A stretch of 64,000 nt of DNA, taken from assembly GCF_014190875.1 (NCBI RefSeq), contig NZ_JACHVS010000002.1:372001-436000 (forward strand), written 5' to 3'. Of this stretch, positions 1 to 8,269 are shown one piece after another. Every line of letters begins with the position of its first letter. Position 1 is the first letter of the stretch. Under the pieces are notes generated by a model. It made no database searches. It was given only the letters and a program-made list of their open reading frames with translations, and was not told where the DNA came from. The DNA comes from Paeniglutamicibacter cryotolerans. GTDB taxonomy: Bacteria; Actinomycetota; Actinomycetes; Actinomycetales; Micrococcaceae. The position numbers were made by a program, and so were the translations under genes.

Positions 1-213
1 GAGGCCGGCGCCCGCGCGCGGATCGCAGCCCAGGCCACCGACGAACAGCGCGCGGCCGTCGCCGACGCGGTGATCGCCAATCACGGCACCCGCACCGACC
101 TCGCCGCCACCGTCGACCGGATCTGGGCGGAGCTGGTCGAACCCCGCCGCGCAGCGCAGGCAACCGGCGACCCGGGGTCCGCTGAAACACCGGACGGGGA
201 CCTGCCCCGGTGA
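1..213 (+). CDS. coaE: Dephospho-CoA kinase, C-terminal end (partial)
   Basis: The frame is open from the first base and encodes the last 70 residues of a protein resembling the C-terminus of actinobacterial CoaE, which phosphorylates dephospho-CoA in the last step of CoA synthesis. The visible part contains the helical stretch RIAAQATDEQR followed by VADAVIANHGTRTDL and a charged tail. The P-loop and catalytic part lie upstream of the window, so the call rests on C-terminal similarity and on position just before uvrB, a neighbourhood common in actinobacteria. Its TGA stop overlaps the GTG start of the next gene (GTGA), so translation is probably coupled. Confidence 0.75.
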   Translation, partial: EAGARARIAAQATDEQRAAVADAVIANHGTRTDLAATVDRIWAELVEPRRAAQATGDPGSAETPDGDLPR

Positions 214-608
214 TTCCCGAAACACCGGAACGTCCCGAAATACCCGGCGCGCCCGCGCCGGAACCCCGCGAACCCTCGCCACGCGCGGTGGCGTTGGCCC
301 GGGAGCTGCTTGATGTCCGGAACCGCGCCGCACGCCAGCTTCGTTGGATCCGCGTCCTGCTCGTCGTGGCCACGTTGTGCTGGGGGAGCGCCCTGCTGCT
401 CTGGCTGCCCGGTGGCGGCCGCGCCGCCTTCGCCGCCGGAGCCGCTGCGTCCGCTGCCGCCATCGCCGTTCCGGCCTGGCTCGCGGTCGCGGGCCTGGTG
501 AGCGCAGTGGCTGCGGCGAGCCTCTTCATGCTGCGTGCGATGAACTCCTCGCTGGAATCCATCGTCGCGCGGCAATCCGCCCAGAACCCGAAAGGCCACC
601 GGCCATGA
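210..608 (+). CDS. Small hypothetical membrane protein
   Basis: This encodes 132 residues of unknown function. The first 45 residues are rich in Pro, Glu and Arg and probably cytoplasmic. Two hydrophobic segments follow, at roughly residues 47-66 and 72-107 (the second long enough for one or two passes, rich in Ala and Val), then a short polar tail. I recognise no family. The GTG start overlaps the coaE stop by four bases and the stop overlaps the ATG of the next gene (ATGA), so it is translated as the middle member of a three-gene unit. The third codon positions are strongly G/C, which supports a real gene. Confidence 0.7.
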   Translation: MIPETPERPEIPGAPAPEPREPSPRAVALARELLDVRNRAARQLRWIRVLLVVATLCWGSALLLWLPGGGRAAFAAGAAASAAAIAVPAWLAVAGLVSAVAAASLFMLRAMNSSLESIVARQSAQNPKGHRP

Positions 609-1336
609 ACACCACCCCCACCGTGCGGCGGGCCCTCGTCGCCGAGTCCTTCCTGCTGATCCCGGACACGATCACCGACCTGGCCGACTTCACCGCACGT
701 CCCGCGCACTACCTGGTCGGCATCGATGCCGACCCCGCTGCTGCGGCGGCACTCTGGTTCGCCCGCCGGGAACGCCACCCCTACGGCAGCGAGGGTCTGG
801 TCAGGCTGCGCTACCATAGCCTGGATCTGATCCCGGTGGACCTCTGGGACGATGTCACTGGCATTTGGCTTGCATTGCTCGATGCTGTCGAGGGCTACCT
901 GCGCACCGGCCACGGCAGCGGGCCACTGCCCGAGCAGCCCGTTGAGCTGGAACTGCAGCGGCTCGGACGCAGCGCCCGGTTCACCGCCAACGGCATCCGC
1001 CACGTGGTGGATCCCGACGCCGTCGTCCCGGGAATCCTGGCCGAGGCGCACCGCTACTTCAGCTGGGTCAACGACATCATCGGTGAGGGGCAGCACCAGG
1101 TTTTCGCACGCCTGGCCGAACTGGAGCCGTTGGCCGCGCTTGCCCTGGCCGGGTCGGTGCGTTCCCGCCCGGGCGCCACCACCGGTGAGAAGCTGCGCGA
1201 ACGGGTCGCTGCGCACGGCCCCGATTCCCGCGGCGGTCCGATCCCGGGCGACCATGCCCTTGATCTCCAGGACTTGCGCGCCCGGCGCTCCGTCGCCAAG
1301 GTCCAGGGCCAGAACCTGTCGTCCGCTGCCGACTAG
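605..1336 (+). CDS. Hypothetical protein coupled to coaE
   Basis: This encodes 243 residues with no motif I recognise. It looks soluble: no signal peptide or membrane segment, several Asp/Glu/Arg-rich helices, and a C-terminal charged tail (DLQDLRARRSVAKVQ). I chose ATG 605 because it overlaps the preceding stop in an ATGA junction. The open frame extends upstream to 344, but that extension lies inside the preceding gene and is Arg-rich shadow sequence. The gene ends back to back with a convergent small membrane gene, and the two stop codons overlap by two bases. Function cannot be inferred beyond co-expression with coaE. Confidence 0.7.
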   Translation: MNTTPTVRRALVAESFLLIPDTITDLADFTARPAHYLVGIDADPAAAAALWFARRERHPYGSEGLVRLRYHSLDLIPVDLWDDVTGIWLALLDAVEGYLRTGHGSGPLPEQPVELELQRLGRSARFTANGIRHVVDPDAVVPGILAEAHRYFSWVNDIIGEGQHQVFARLAELEPLAALALAGSVRSRPGATTGEKLRERVAAHGPDSRGGPIPGDHALDLQDLRARRSVAKVQGQNLSSAAD

Positions 1337-1545
1337 CAGTGCCCGGTTCCCGGCGGCAGGTTCCCCCGCACCCACACCCGGTCCAGGTGCGCCAGGGTGA
1401 AGAGCCCGGCCAGCACGAGCCCCAGTTCGGCGTGCGCATGCCACCACGCAAAGCCGGCGAAGGCAACGCAGCCAACGCAGGCGATGCTGAAGGCCCACGG
1501 CGCGAACTGGTCCAGGAAAAGCCGCGGGACACCCGCTGCCTGGAC
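1333..1545 (-). CDS. Small two-helix membrane protein, start unresolved
   Basis: The minus-strand frame ending at the TAG at 1333-1335 encodes about 70 residues with two hydrophobic helices (around APWAFSIACVGCVAFAG and AELGLVLAGLFTLAHL) and strongly G/C third positions, so it looks truly coding. It is convergent with the preceding gene and divergent from uvrB. I find no ATG, GTG or TTG in frame between the helices and about 1690. Only CTG codons (1515 and 1614) are available, so the gene may use a rare start, carry an indel, or be a 5'-truncated remnant. The boundary given is where the protein-like sequence begins. No function is assigned. Confidence 0.45.
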   Translation of the reverse strand, partial: VQAAGVPRLFLDQFAPWAFSIACVGCVAFAGFAWWHAHAELGLVLAGLFTLAHLDRVWVRGNLPPGTGHC

Positions 1546-1665
1546 TTTACCGGTGCCCGCTCCCTCCCGGCCCCGGCCGTGGCGCCGGGAAGAGCCTCGG
1601 CACTTTTCGGGCAGCGGCCGTTCAGCCTTGCGCGAGCAGCGGCTCCCGGCGCCGGTGCCGGGGCG

Positions 1666-1671
1666 TAGCCT
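1666..1671 (+). promoter_or_regulatory. Probable -10 element of leaderless uvrB transcript
   Basis: The hexamer TAGCCT lies six bases before the uvrB ATG. This is the spacing expected if transcription starts at the start codon. No Shine-Dalgarno sequence is better placed. Confidence 0.45.
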
Positions 1672-1677
1672 TGGAGC

Positions 1678-3780
1678 ATGAGTCTTGCGCAGCAGATCAA
1701 CCGCGTCGTAGCCCCCTTCGAAGTCATCAGCGAGTTCCAGCCCGCCGGCGACCAGCCGGCGGCCATCAAGGAGCTTGCCGAACGCATCACGGCAGGCGAG
1801 AAGGACGTGGTGCTGCTCGGTGCCACGGGTACCGGCAAGTCGGCAACGACTGCCTGGCTGATCGAAAAGGTCCAGCGCCCCACCCTGGTGCTGGTGCAGA
1901 ACAAGACGCTGGCGGCCCAGTTGGCCAACGAGTTCCGCGAGCTGCTGCCCAACAACGCCGTCGAGTACTTCGTCTCCTACTACGACTACTACCAGCCCGA
2001 GGCCTACGTACCGCAGACCGATACGTTCATCGAAAAGGACTCCTCGGTCAACGAGGAGGTCGAGCGGCTGCGCCACTCGGCCACCAACGCGCTGCTGACC
2101 CGCCGCGATGTCATCGTCGTCGCCACGGTCTCCTGCATCTACGGCTTGGGTACCCCCGAGGAATACGTCGCCGGCATGGTCACCCTGAAGAAGGGAATGG
2201 AGATGAACCGCGACGTCCTGCTGCGCAAGTTCGTCTCCATGCAGTACGCCCGCAACGACATGGACTTCCACCGCGGCACCTTCCGGGTCCGTGGGGATAC
2301 CGTCGAGATCATCCCGATGTATGAAGAGCAGGCGCTGCGCATCGAGTTCTTCGGCGACGAGATCGAGTCGATCCACACGCTGCACCCGGTCACCGGCGAG
2401 ATGATCCGCGAGGAAAACGAGATGTACGTGTTCCCGGCGAGCCACTACGTCGCCGGCCCCGAACGGATGAACCGCGCCGTCATCGCCATCGAGGACGAAC
2501 TGGCCGAACGGCTGACGGCGCTGGAGGCCCAGAACAAGCTGGTGGAGGCGCAGCGGTTGCGCATGCGCACCACCTACGACCTGGAAATGATGCAGCAGAT
2601 GGGCTTCTGCAACGGCATCGAGAACTACTCCCGGCACATCGACTACCGCGAGGCAGGCACCGCCCCGCACTGCCTGATCGACTACTTCCCCGACGACTTC
2701 CTGCTGGTCATCGACGAATCGCACGTCACCGTCCCGCAGATCGGGGCGATGTACGAGGGTGACATGTCGCGTAAGCGCACACTGGTGGAGCACGGCTTCC
2801 GACTGCCCTCGGCGATGGACAACCGGCCGCTGAAGTGGGACGAGTTCCTCGAGCGCATCGGCCAGACGGTCTACCTCTCCGCCACGCCGGGCAAGTACGA
2901 GCTGGGCAAGGCGGACGGCGTCGTGCAGCAGATCATCCGCCCCACCGGCCTGATCGACCCGGAGATCATCGTCAAGCCCACCCAGGGCCAGATCGATGAC
3001 CTGCTCGACGAGATCCGCATCCGCGTCGAGAAGAACGAGCGGGTGCTGGTCACCACGCTGACCAAGCGCATGAGCGAGGACCTGACCGGATACCTCACCG
3101 AGCACGGCGTGAAGGTCGAATACCTGCACTCGGACGTGGACACTCTGCGCCGGGTGGAACTACTGCGTGAACTGCGTCTGGGCGTGTTCGACGTGCTCGT
3201 GGGCATCAACTTGCTGCGTGAGGGCCTTGACCTGCCGGAGGTCTCGCTGGTGGCGATCCTCGATGCGGACAAGCAGGGCTTCCTGCGCTCGGCCACCTCG
3301 CTGATCCAGACCATCGGCCGCGCCGCACGTAACGTCTCGGGCCAGGTGCACATGTATGCGGACAAGATCACCGATGCGATGGCCCACGCCATCGACGAGA
3401 CCAACCGCCGCCGCGTGATCCAGCAGAAGTACAACGCGGACCACGGGGTGGACCCGCAACCGCTGCGCAAGAAGATCGCCGACATCACCGACCAGCTGGC
3501 CCGTGAGGATGCAGACACGCAGGAGCTGCTGAACAACCAGCGTTTGGCCAAGGGGGCAAAGCGCAATTCCGCAGGCAAGGCCAAGGGCGAGGAGATTCTC
3601 CGTCGCGACGGGCTGGCCGCCGTACCGGCCGAGGACCTGGTGGATTTGATCACTCAGCTGACCGAACAGATGCATGGAGCGGCGGCCGAGCTGCAGTTCG
3701 AGCTGGCGGCCCGTTTGCGCGACGAGGTCGGGGAGCTGAAGAAGGAACTGCGCCAGATGAAGGCGGCCGGACACGCCTGA
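1678..3780 (+). CDS. uvrB: Excinuclease ABC subunit B
   Basis: UvrB is the damage-verifying helicase-like subunit of UvrABC nucleotide excision repair. It is loaded by UvrA and then recruits UvrC for incision. The 700 residues match the usual length. Visible motifs are the Walker A GATGTGKS at residues 48-55, the Tyr-rich beta-hairpin [12 protein letters not shown] at 101-112 that inserts between DNA strands, the Walker B DESH at about 346, helicase motifs in the C-terminal RecA lobe (GRAARN near 545), and a C-terminal UVR segment ([19 protein letters not shown]) that binds UvrC. I see no LexA box immediately upstream, unlike uvrA. The gene stands alone between a convergent small membrane gene and the terC leader. 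Confidence 0.97.
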   Translation: MSLAQQINRVVAPFEVISEFQPAGDQPAAIKELAERITAGEKDVVLLGATGTGKSATTAWLIEKVQRPTLVLVQNKTLAAQLANEFRELLPNNAVEYFVSYYDYYQPEAYVPQTDTFIEKDSSVNEEVERLRHSATNALLTRRDVIVVATVSCIYGLGTPEEYVAGMVTLKKGMEMNRDVLLRKFVSMQYARNDMDFHRGTFRVRGDTVEIIPMYEEQALRIEFFGDEIESIHTLHPVTGEMIREENEMYVFPASHYVAGPERMNRAVIAIEDELAERLTALEAQNKLVEAQRLRMRTTYDLEMMQQMGFCNGIENYSRHIDYREAGTAPHCLIDYFPDDFLLVIDESHVTVPQIGAMYEGDMSRKRTLVEHGFRLPSAMDNRPLKWDEFLERIGQTVYLSATPGKYELGKADGVVQQIIRPTGLIDPEIIVKPTQGQIDDLLDEIRIRVEKNERVLVTTLTKRMSEDLTGYLTEHGVKVEYLHSDVDTLRRVELLRELRLGVFDVLVGINLLREGLDLPEVSLVAILDADKQGFLRSATSLIQTIGRAARNVSGQVHMYADKITDAMAHAIDETNRRRVIQQKYNADHGVDPQPLRKKIADITDQLAREDADTQELLNNQRLAKGAKRNSAGKAKGEEILRRDGLAAVPAEDLVDLITQLTEQMHGAAAELQFELAARLRDEVGELKKELRQMKAAGHA

Positions 3781-3826
3781 TCAGCGGCGGTTCGGGCGGT
3801 CCGCGCTGACTGATGCGCTAAGCTGG

Positions 3827-3942
3827 AGTCAGCGTAGGGGAGTATCCCAAAGTGCTGTGATCGTCAACACGTCGGGCACCGTTGCCCGGCCGGACGCAGC
3901 GGCCGACCACATCTGAGCTGGTTGGCGGAGAGACTTGCGACT
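3827..3942 (+). ncRNA. yybP-ykoY family manganese riboswitch (candidate)
   Basis: The leader between uvrB and terC carries the hallmarks of the yybP-ykoY (Mn2+-sensing) riboswitch. GGGGAGTA at 3837-3844 follows a closing-stem strand (AGTC-A-GC, 3827-3832) that can pair with GCGACT at 3937-3942. CGTCAACAC occurs at 3862-3870, and GGAGAGAC at 3927-3934 lies just before the 3' stem strand. The two conserved loops are separated by a variable GC-rich hairpin. Genes controlled by this class are commonly manganese exporters (MntP, TerC/Alx), which is what follows here. The inference is that Mn2+ binding raises terC expression. A covariance-model search is needed for the exact fold. Confidence 0.8.
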
Positions 3943-3967
3943 ATTTGTCGTACCCGAAAGGCATCTT

Positions 3968-5041
3968 TTGTCACCCCTTTTAATGCCCATGCAAACCGGG
4001 GAACCGACCCTGTCGCTCCAGTTTGAAGTCATTTCCTTCATCGTCCTGGGGCTCATCCTGCTCTTCGACCTGCTCTACGTGGTCAAGCGCCCGCACGAAC
4101 CCTCGATGAAGGAATCCGGCCTCTGGGTCGGTTTCTACGTGTCCCTCGCCATCATCTTCGGCGGCCTGCTCTTCTGGCAGGCCGGTCCCGAATACGGCCA
4201 GCAGTTCATGGCCGGCTGGATCACCGAATACTCGCTGTCCGTGGACAACCTGTTCGTGTTCATCATCATCATGGCCCGCTTCTCGGTACCGCGGAAATAT
4301 CAGCAGGAAGTGCTGATGTTCGGCATCATCATCGCGCTGATCCTGCGCGGCATCTTCATCATGGCCGGCGCCGCCGTCATCGAGAATTTCTCCTGGGTCT
4401 TCTACATCTTCGGTGCCTTCCTGCTCTTCACCGCCTGGAAGCAGGCGTTCGAGAAGGAAAGCGATGAGGAGGATGAAGAAGACACCGGTCTGGTGTCCCG
4501 GCTGACCCGCCGCCTGCCGGTCAGCAAGGAATTCGACGGCAACAAGCTGCGCACCACGATCGACGGCCGCCGCGTCTTCACCCCGATGGTCATGGTCTTC
4601 ATCACCATCGGCATGACCGACCTGCTCTTCGCCGTCGACTCCATTCCGGCGATCTTCGGCCTGACCCAGAGCGCGTTCATCGTGTTCACTGCCAACATCT
4701 TCGCGTTGATGGGCCTGCGCCAGCTTTACTTCCTGCTCGGTGGGCTCATGGACCGCCTGGTCTTCCTCAAGCACGGCCTCTCGATCATCCTCGCCTTCAT
4801 CGGCGTGAAGCTGGTCTTCCACGCGATGCACGTCAACGAGTTGCCGTTCCTCAACGGTGGCAAGCCGATCGAGTGGGCCCCGGAAATCTCCACGAACCTC
4901 TCGCTCGTGGTCATCCTGGGCACCATCGTGCTGACTACGGTGCTGAGCCTGTGGAGCCCGTGGGGCAAGAAGATGGCAGCAGAGGCAGCGGTGGCCCACG
5001 AATGTTCCGACGCCAAGCCGGGAGACGCCGACACCAAATAA
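3968..5041 (+). CDS. TerC-family integral membrane protein, probable Mn2+ exporter
   Basis: This encodes a polytopic membrane protein of the TerC/Alx family (about 357 residues), several members of which export manganese. Around eight hydrophobic segments are visible. The intramembrane acidic motifs SVDNLFVF (near residue 92) and AVDSIPAIFG (near 222) are the family signature and likely metal-coordinating residues. A charged cytoplasmic loop (KESDEEDEEDTG) lies between the two halves, and the tail is Cys/Asp-containing and polar. I chose TTG 3968 because AAAGG at 3957-3961 sits six bases upstream. ATG 3983 and 3989 are alternatives, and the longer frame from 3935 lies inside the riboswitch. 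The riboswitch predicts induction by Mn2+. Confidence 0.88.
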   Translation: MSPLLMPMQTGEPTLSLQFEVISFIVLGLILLFDLLYVVKRPHEPSMKESGLWVGFYVSLAIIFGGLLFWQAGPEYGQQFMAGWITEYSLSVDNLFVFIIIMARFSVPRKYQQEVLMFGIIIALILRGIFIMAGAAVIENFSWVFYIFGAFLLFTAWKQAFEKESDEEDEEDTGLVSRLTRRLPVSKEFDGNKLRTTIDGRRVFTPMVMVFITIGMTDLLFAVDSIPAIFGLTQSAFIVFTANIFALMGLRQLYFLLGGLMDRLVFLKHGLSIILAFIGVKLVFHAMHVNELPFLNGGKPIEWAPEISTNLSLVVILGTIVLTTVLSLWSPWGKKMAAEAAVAHECSDAKPGDADTK

Positions 5042-5061
5042 TCACCAGACCCCCGCCTTGC

Positions 5062-5067
5062 TAGGCT
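5062..5067 (+). promoter_or_regulatory. Probable -10 element of leaderless MFS gene
   Basis: TAGGCT lies six bases before the GTG start at 5074, the leaderless spacing seen repeatedly in this window. Confidence 0.5.
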
Positions 5068-5073
5068 GGGGCG

Positions 5074-6417
5074 GTGAATAACTACTCGAATGCGACGCTG
5101 GAGATGCTGCCCAACAAGGTGGCGTTCCAGCGTCGCATTGTCTTAACCCTCTCCAGCGCGCAACTGCTCTCCGGGATCGGCAACGGCGCCGGCCTGGCCA
5201 TCGGTTCGCTGATGGCCGTGGAACTGACCGGTTCAAATGCCTTTGCCGGCGCCGCGACGTTTGCCATCTCCGTCGCCGGTGCCCTCAGCGCGTTGCCGCT
5301 GGCCGGGTCGGCGGTGCGCCGCGGTCGTCGGATCGCACTGTCTACCGGCATCCTGCTCGCGGCCTTGGGTGCCGTGCTGATGATGTTCGCTCCGGTCGCG
5401 CAGTCCTTTGCGCTGCTGCTACTCGGTGCTGGACTGCTGGGCGTGGGCAACGCGGCGAATCTGCAGGCCCGCTTCGCCGCCACCGACCTGGCCGACGAGG
5501 CCACCCGCGGACGGGATCTGGGCCTGGTGGTCTGGGCCATCACCATCGGCGCCGTTGCCGGTCCGAACCTGATCGGCCCCGGCGCCAAACTCGGTGAACT
5601 GTTCGGGCTGCCGGCCATGAGCGGACCGTTCATCTTCTCTCTCATCGGCATGTTGCTGGCGGTGCTGGTGCTGAACATCGGGCTGCGCCCGGACCCGATC
5701 GCCGTTTCCCAGCGCTTCGCCGTACTGGCCGGGGACGCTTCCGGGACCACCACCCCGGCCAGGCCTGCCGGATCCCCGCGACCGCGCGGATCGCTTCTCA
5801 CCGGGCTCCAGGCCGTACGCGAATCGCCGGGAGCCTCGCTGGGCATCGCCACCATCGCCGTCTCGCACCTGGTCATGGTCGGTATCATGTCGATGACACC
5901 GGTGCACCTGAAGGACATGGCGGCCACGCCCGGCCACGCGATGCACGCCGATTCCGGGGACATCCTGGTCATCGTCGGCTTCGTGATCTCCCTGCACATC
6001 GCCGGCATGTATGCGTTCTCCCCGTTCATCGGCGCACTGGCCGATAAATTCGGCAAGATCAGCATGATGCTCACCGGCCAGGTGGTCCTGGCGATCGCGG
6101 TGCTCGTCGCTGGACTCGGGGCCGACAGCCGCACCGCCGTCACCATCGGCCTGGTGCTGCTGGGGATCGGCTGGTCCATGGGCACCATCGCCGGTTCGGC
6201 TTACCTCGCCGGGCGCGTGGTGCGAGAAAAACGTGTCCAGGTGCAAGGCGTCTCCGACACGCTGATGGGTTCCGCCGGTGCGATCGGTGCCGCCGGCGCC
6301 GGCCCGCTGCTGGCCGCCCTGGGGTATGCCGGGCTCGGCTACGCGGCGCTGGTCCTGGTCGGGGCCATCGCCATCGCCTGCCTGCGCACCCTGCTGAAAG
6401 AGCGCCGGGCAGCCTGA
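5074..6417 (+). CDS. Major facilitator superfamily transporter
   Basis: This encodes a 447-residue protein with about twelve hydrophobic helices in two halves joined by a polar loop (residues ~215-245, rich in Pro, Arg and Ser), typical of MFS transporters. The first intracellular loop carries the short basic stretch VRRGRRIALS, a variant of the MFS motif A region. A second basic loop (ADKFGKISMM) occupies the equivalent position in the second half. The substrate cannot be told from sequence; drug or metabolite efflux is the most likely broad role. The GTG start is supported by the -10-like hexamer six bases upstream. The SMR efflux pair follows about 90 bases later but has its own ribosome binding site. 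Confidence 0.85.
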   Translation: MNNYSNATLEMLPNKVAFQRRIVLTLSSAQLLSGIGNGAGLAIGSLMAVELTGSNAFAGAATFAISVAGALSALPLAGSAVRRGRRIALSTGILLAALGAVLMMFAPVAQSFALLLLGAGLLGVGNAANLQARFAATDLADEATRGRDLGLVVWAITIGAVAGPNLIGPGAKLGELFGLPAMSGPFIFSLIGMLLAVLVLNIGLRPDPIAVSQRFAVLAGDASGTTTPARPAGSPRPRGSLLTGLQAVRESPGASLGIATIAVSHLVMVGIMSMTPVHLKDMAATPGHAMHADSGDILVIVGFVISLHIAGMYAFSPFIGALADKFGKISMMLTGQVVLAIAVLVAGLGADSRTAVTIGLVLLGIGWSMGTIAGSAYLAGRVVREKRVQVQGVSDTLMGSAGAIGAAGAGPLLAALGYAGLGYAALVLVGAIAIACLRTLLKERRAA

Positions 6418-6507
6418 TATCCTTCCCGCACGATGGCCCCGCGGCCATCGCCGTCCAATCGAACCGAACCGTCCCGGCCACCCGAGGGACGTGAAAGAGA
6501 ATGCCCC

Positions 6508-6870
6508 TTGACGAAATGGCTCCTGCTGGCCGTCGCGATCCTCACCGAGGTTACGGCCACCCTGTCGCTGAAGGCGGCACTGGAGCAGCCCTGGTGGTAC
6601 ATGCCGGTCGTCTTTGGCTACATCGCCGCCTTCAGCTGCCTCGCACTGGCAATGCGCCGGGGCCTGCCGCTGGGCGTCGCCTACGGGATCTGGGGTGCGC
6701 TCGGCGTCGCCCTGACGGCCGTCCTGGCCCTGTTCATCTTCGCCGAGCCGTTGACCCCGGCGATGATGCTCGGACTGGGCATCATCATCGTCGGCGTCGT
6801 GCTGGTCGAACTCGGATCCCAGCATGCGGCGAAAACGGCCTCTGGGGCCGAAGCGGACACGATTGCATGA
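6508..6870 (+). CDS. SMR family efflux protein, first subunit of a pair
   Basis: This encodes a four-helix small multidrug resistance protein of 120 residues. The essential membrane Glu of helix 1 is visible in AILTEVTATLSLKAA, and the GVAYGIWGALGV motif of helix 3 is intact. I chose TTG 6508 because GAAAGAGA lies about seven bases upstream and the protein then begins directly with helix 1. The extension back to 6433 is a Pro/Arg-rich non-membrane stretch. The stop overlaps the start of the next SMR gene in an ATGA junction. Paired SMR genes usually encode obligate heterodimers (EbrAB, YkkCD type) that export cations or guanidinium-like compounds by proton exchange. The substrate here is unknown. 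Confidence 0.85.
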   Translation: MTKWLLLAVAILTEVTATLSLKAALEQPWWYMPVVFGYIAAFSCLALAMRRGLPLGVAYGIWGALGVALTAVLALFIFAEPLTPAMMLGLGIIIVGVVLVELGSQHAAKTASGAEADTIA

Positions 6871-7187
6871 TGTGGTTCTTCCTCTGTCTGGCGATCATCG
6901 CCGAGGTCGGTGCGACGATGTCGCTGCGGGCCGGCGTCACCGGCTCGCGCCGGTGGTACATTCCGGTCGTAGCCGGCTACATGCTCGCGTTTTTCCTGCT
7001 GTCGATGTCCCTGTCCGCCGGCATGGGCATCGGGGTGGCTTACGGGATTTGGGCAGCGGCCGGCGTTGCCATCACCGCGGTGCTGAGCAAGTGGGTCTTC
7101 GGGGAACCATTGACCCTGCTGATGATCGCCGGCATCGTGCTGATCATGGGCGGGGTGCTGCTCGTGGAGCTGGGAGCCCCGCACTGA
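6867..7187 (+). CDS. SMR family efflux protein, second subunit of a pair
   Basis: This encodes a 106-residue, four-helix SMR protein and is the partner of the preceding gene. The helix 1 Glu (AIIAEVGATMSLRAG) and the GVAYGIWAAAGV motif are both present, so both members keep the residue needed for proton and substrate binding. The ATG overlaps the upstream stop by four bases, which implies equal, coupled synthesis as expected for a heterodimer. A hairpin at 7217-7250 ends the unit. Confidence 0.87.
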   Translation: MMWFFLCLAIIAEVGATMSLRAGVTGSRRWYIPVVAGYMLAFFLLSMSLSAGMGIGVAYGIWAAAGVAITAVLSKWVFGEPLTLLMIAGIVLIMGGVLLVELGAPH

Positions 7188-7216
7188 CAGGCCGACGAGG
7201 ACCGATGCTCCCTGCG

Positions 7217-7250
7217 GTGCCCCTGCCGCAACAAGCTCTGGCAGGGGCAC
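7217..7250 (+). terminator. Hairpin terminator after the SMR pair
   Basis: GTGCCCCTGCC (7217-7227) and its exact reverse complement (7240-7250) are separated by a 12-base loop, 30 bases after the SMR stop. There is no U-tract, which is common in actinobacterial terminators. Confidence 0.6.
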
Positions 7251-7317
7251 TCACCCCTGGGGGAATGGCTTCCGATGCGCTGCCTTCAAAGTCGTTCACG
7301 CCACGATCAGGGAGTGC

Positions 7318-8240
7318 TCATTCCGCTGCCGTTGCCGTCATGATGGAGGATCCCCGCGCATCATTGACGAAAGACCCCACCTCTGCAAGTTGCCGGGCCA
7401 TCTGATCGTCGAGAGCATCGGTGATGGTGTCCATGGCAGAACCGGACAAGGCGGGCAGTTCGGCCAGCACGGAAGCTGCAGCCCGTTCCAGGGACAGTGC
7501 GGCCTCTCCCTTCTCCACGGGCGGCAAGGCAGAGAGCTGCCGAGAGGACGGCTGCGGCGGGATTCGCCCAACCGCGCGTCCGGCGATATCGCGTGCGGGG
7601 CCATGGATAGGCCCTAACATACTCGGTGAATGGCCATCGAGGTTCAGGTTGGCACTGGAGGCCACACCGAGCTCACCTTGGATCGTGGCGCCGAGGTCGG
7701 AAATGATGTCCCCGAAGTGGTTGTCGGTGACGATCACATCGAATCTGCCCGGGTGCATCGACATCTGGATACCTCGGCGCATGCTCGTCGACGCCCCGCT
7801 GCCATAGCTGTCCCGCATGGACCAGGACGTTCTTCTTATGGCATAGGGTGAGCTCCCCGCGGAGTTTTTGGGCAAGCCGGAAAGAACAGTCCACGACATC
7901 GGCAATGGTTCGTGCTGTGTTGACCGATTTCTGGATGGCCGCGGCACTGATCGATCCTTGATGGATGCTTGATCCCTCGCTCACTTACAGACCCTTGGTG
8001 TTCTACCGTACGACGACGATGTCGCACTGCGCGGGGTCGAAGTCCTTGATGGGCGTAGGAACCCCGGGATCGAGGCATGCCGGACGAAGATTGGCCTGCT
8101 GGTGAACTCCCGCCTGATGCAGAAGATGACTCCATGTTCCAATACCGCAGGGATACCCGAGGGTCGCCCCTGGCGCCGAAGAGAATGGCGTCGTGGGTGC
8201 GGAGCCGGTTGAGCGTTTCCGCTTGGATCGGTGAGGGCAT
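7318..8240 (-). pseudogene. Isopropylmalate/tartrate dehydrogenase-family pseudogene
   Basis: The minus strand holds pieces of a beta-decarboxylating dehydrogenase (isocitrate/isopropylmalate/tartrate family) scattered over different frames. They are HDAILFGARGDPR near the 5' end, QANLRPACLDPGVPTPI and CDIVVVR around 8010-8100, and the well-kept C-terminal block FDVIVTDNHFGDIISDLGA ... DGHSPSMLGPIHGPARDIAG around 7570-7760. The NAD-binding N-terminus with its GDGIG motif is missing, and the frame changes at least near 7790 and near 8000. The closest remembered pattern is the tartrate dehydrogenase/decarboxylase subgroup, but the assignment within the family is uncertain. The remnant begins inside a palindrome at 8218-8264, where the deletion of the 5' end seems to be joined. 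Confidence 0.75.
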
Positions 8241-8264
8241 CTCGCCCTCACCGATCCAAGCGGA
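8218..8264. repeat. Perfect 21-bp inverted repeat at a pseudogene junction
   Basis: Bases 8218-8238 are exactly complementary in reverse to 8244-8264, with a 5-base loop. The similarity continues for 14 more bases with five mismatches, giving 35-base arms. One arm encodes the first residues of the dehydrogenase remnant on the minus strand (SPIQAE), and the other arm encodes the same residues on the plus strand. So this is an inverted duplication of coding sequence, not just a terminator. Confidence 0.7.
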
Positions 8265-8269
8265 ACGTA

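Noticed and set aside
3935..3967. Upstream TTG start extending TerC
   Set aside because: It lies inside the riboswitch closing stem; the ribosome site AAAGG points to TTG 3968 instead.
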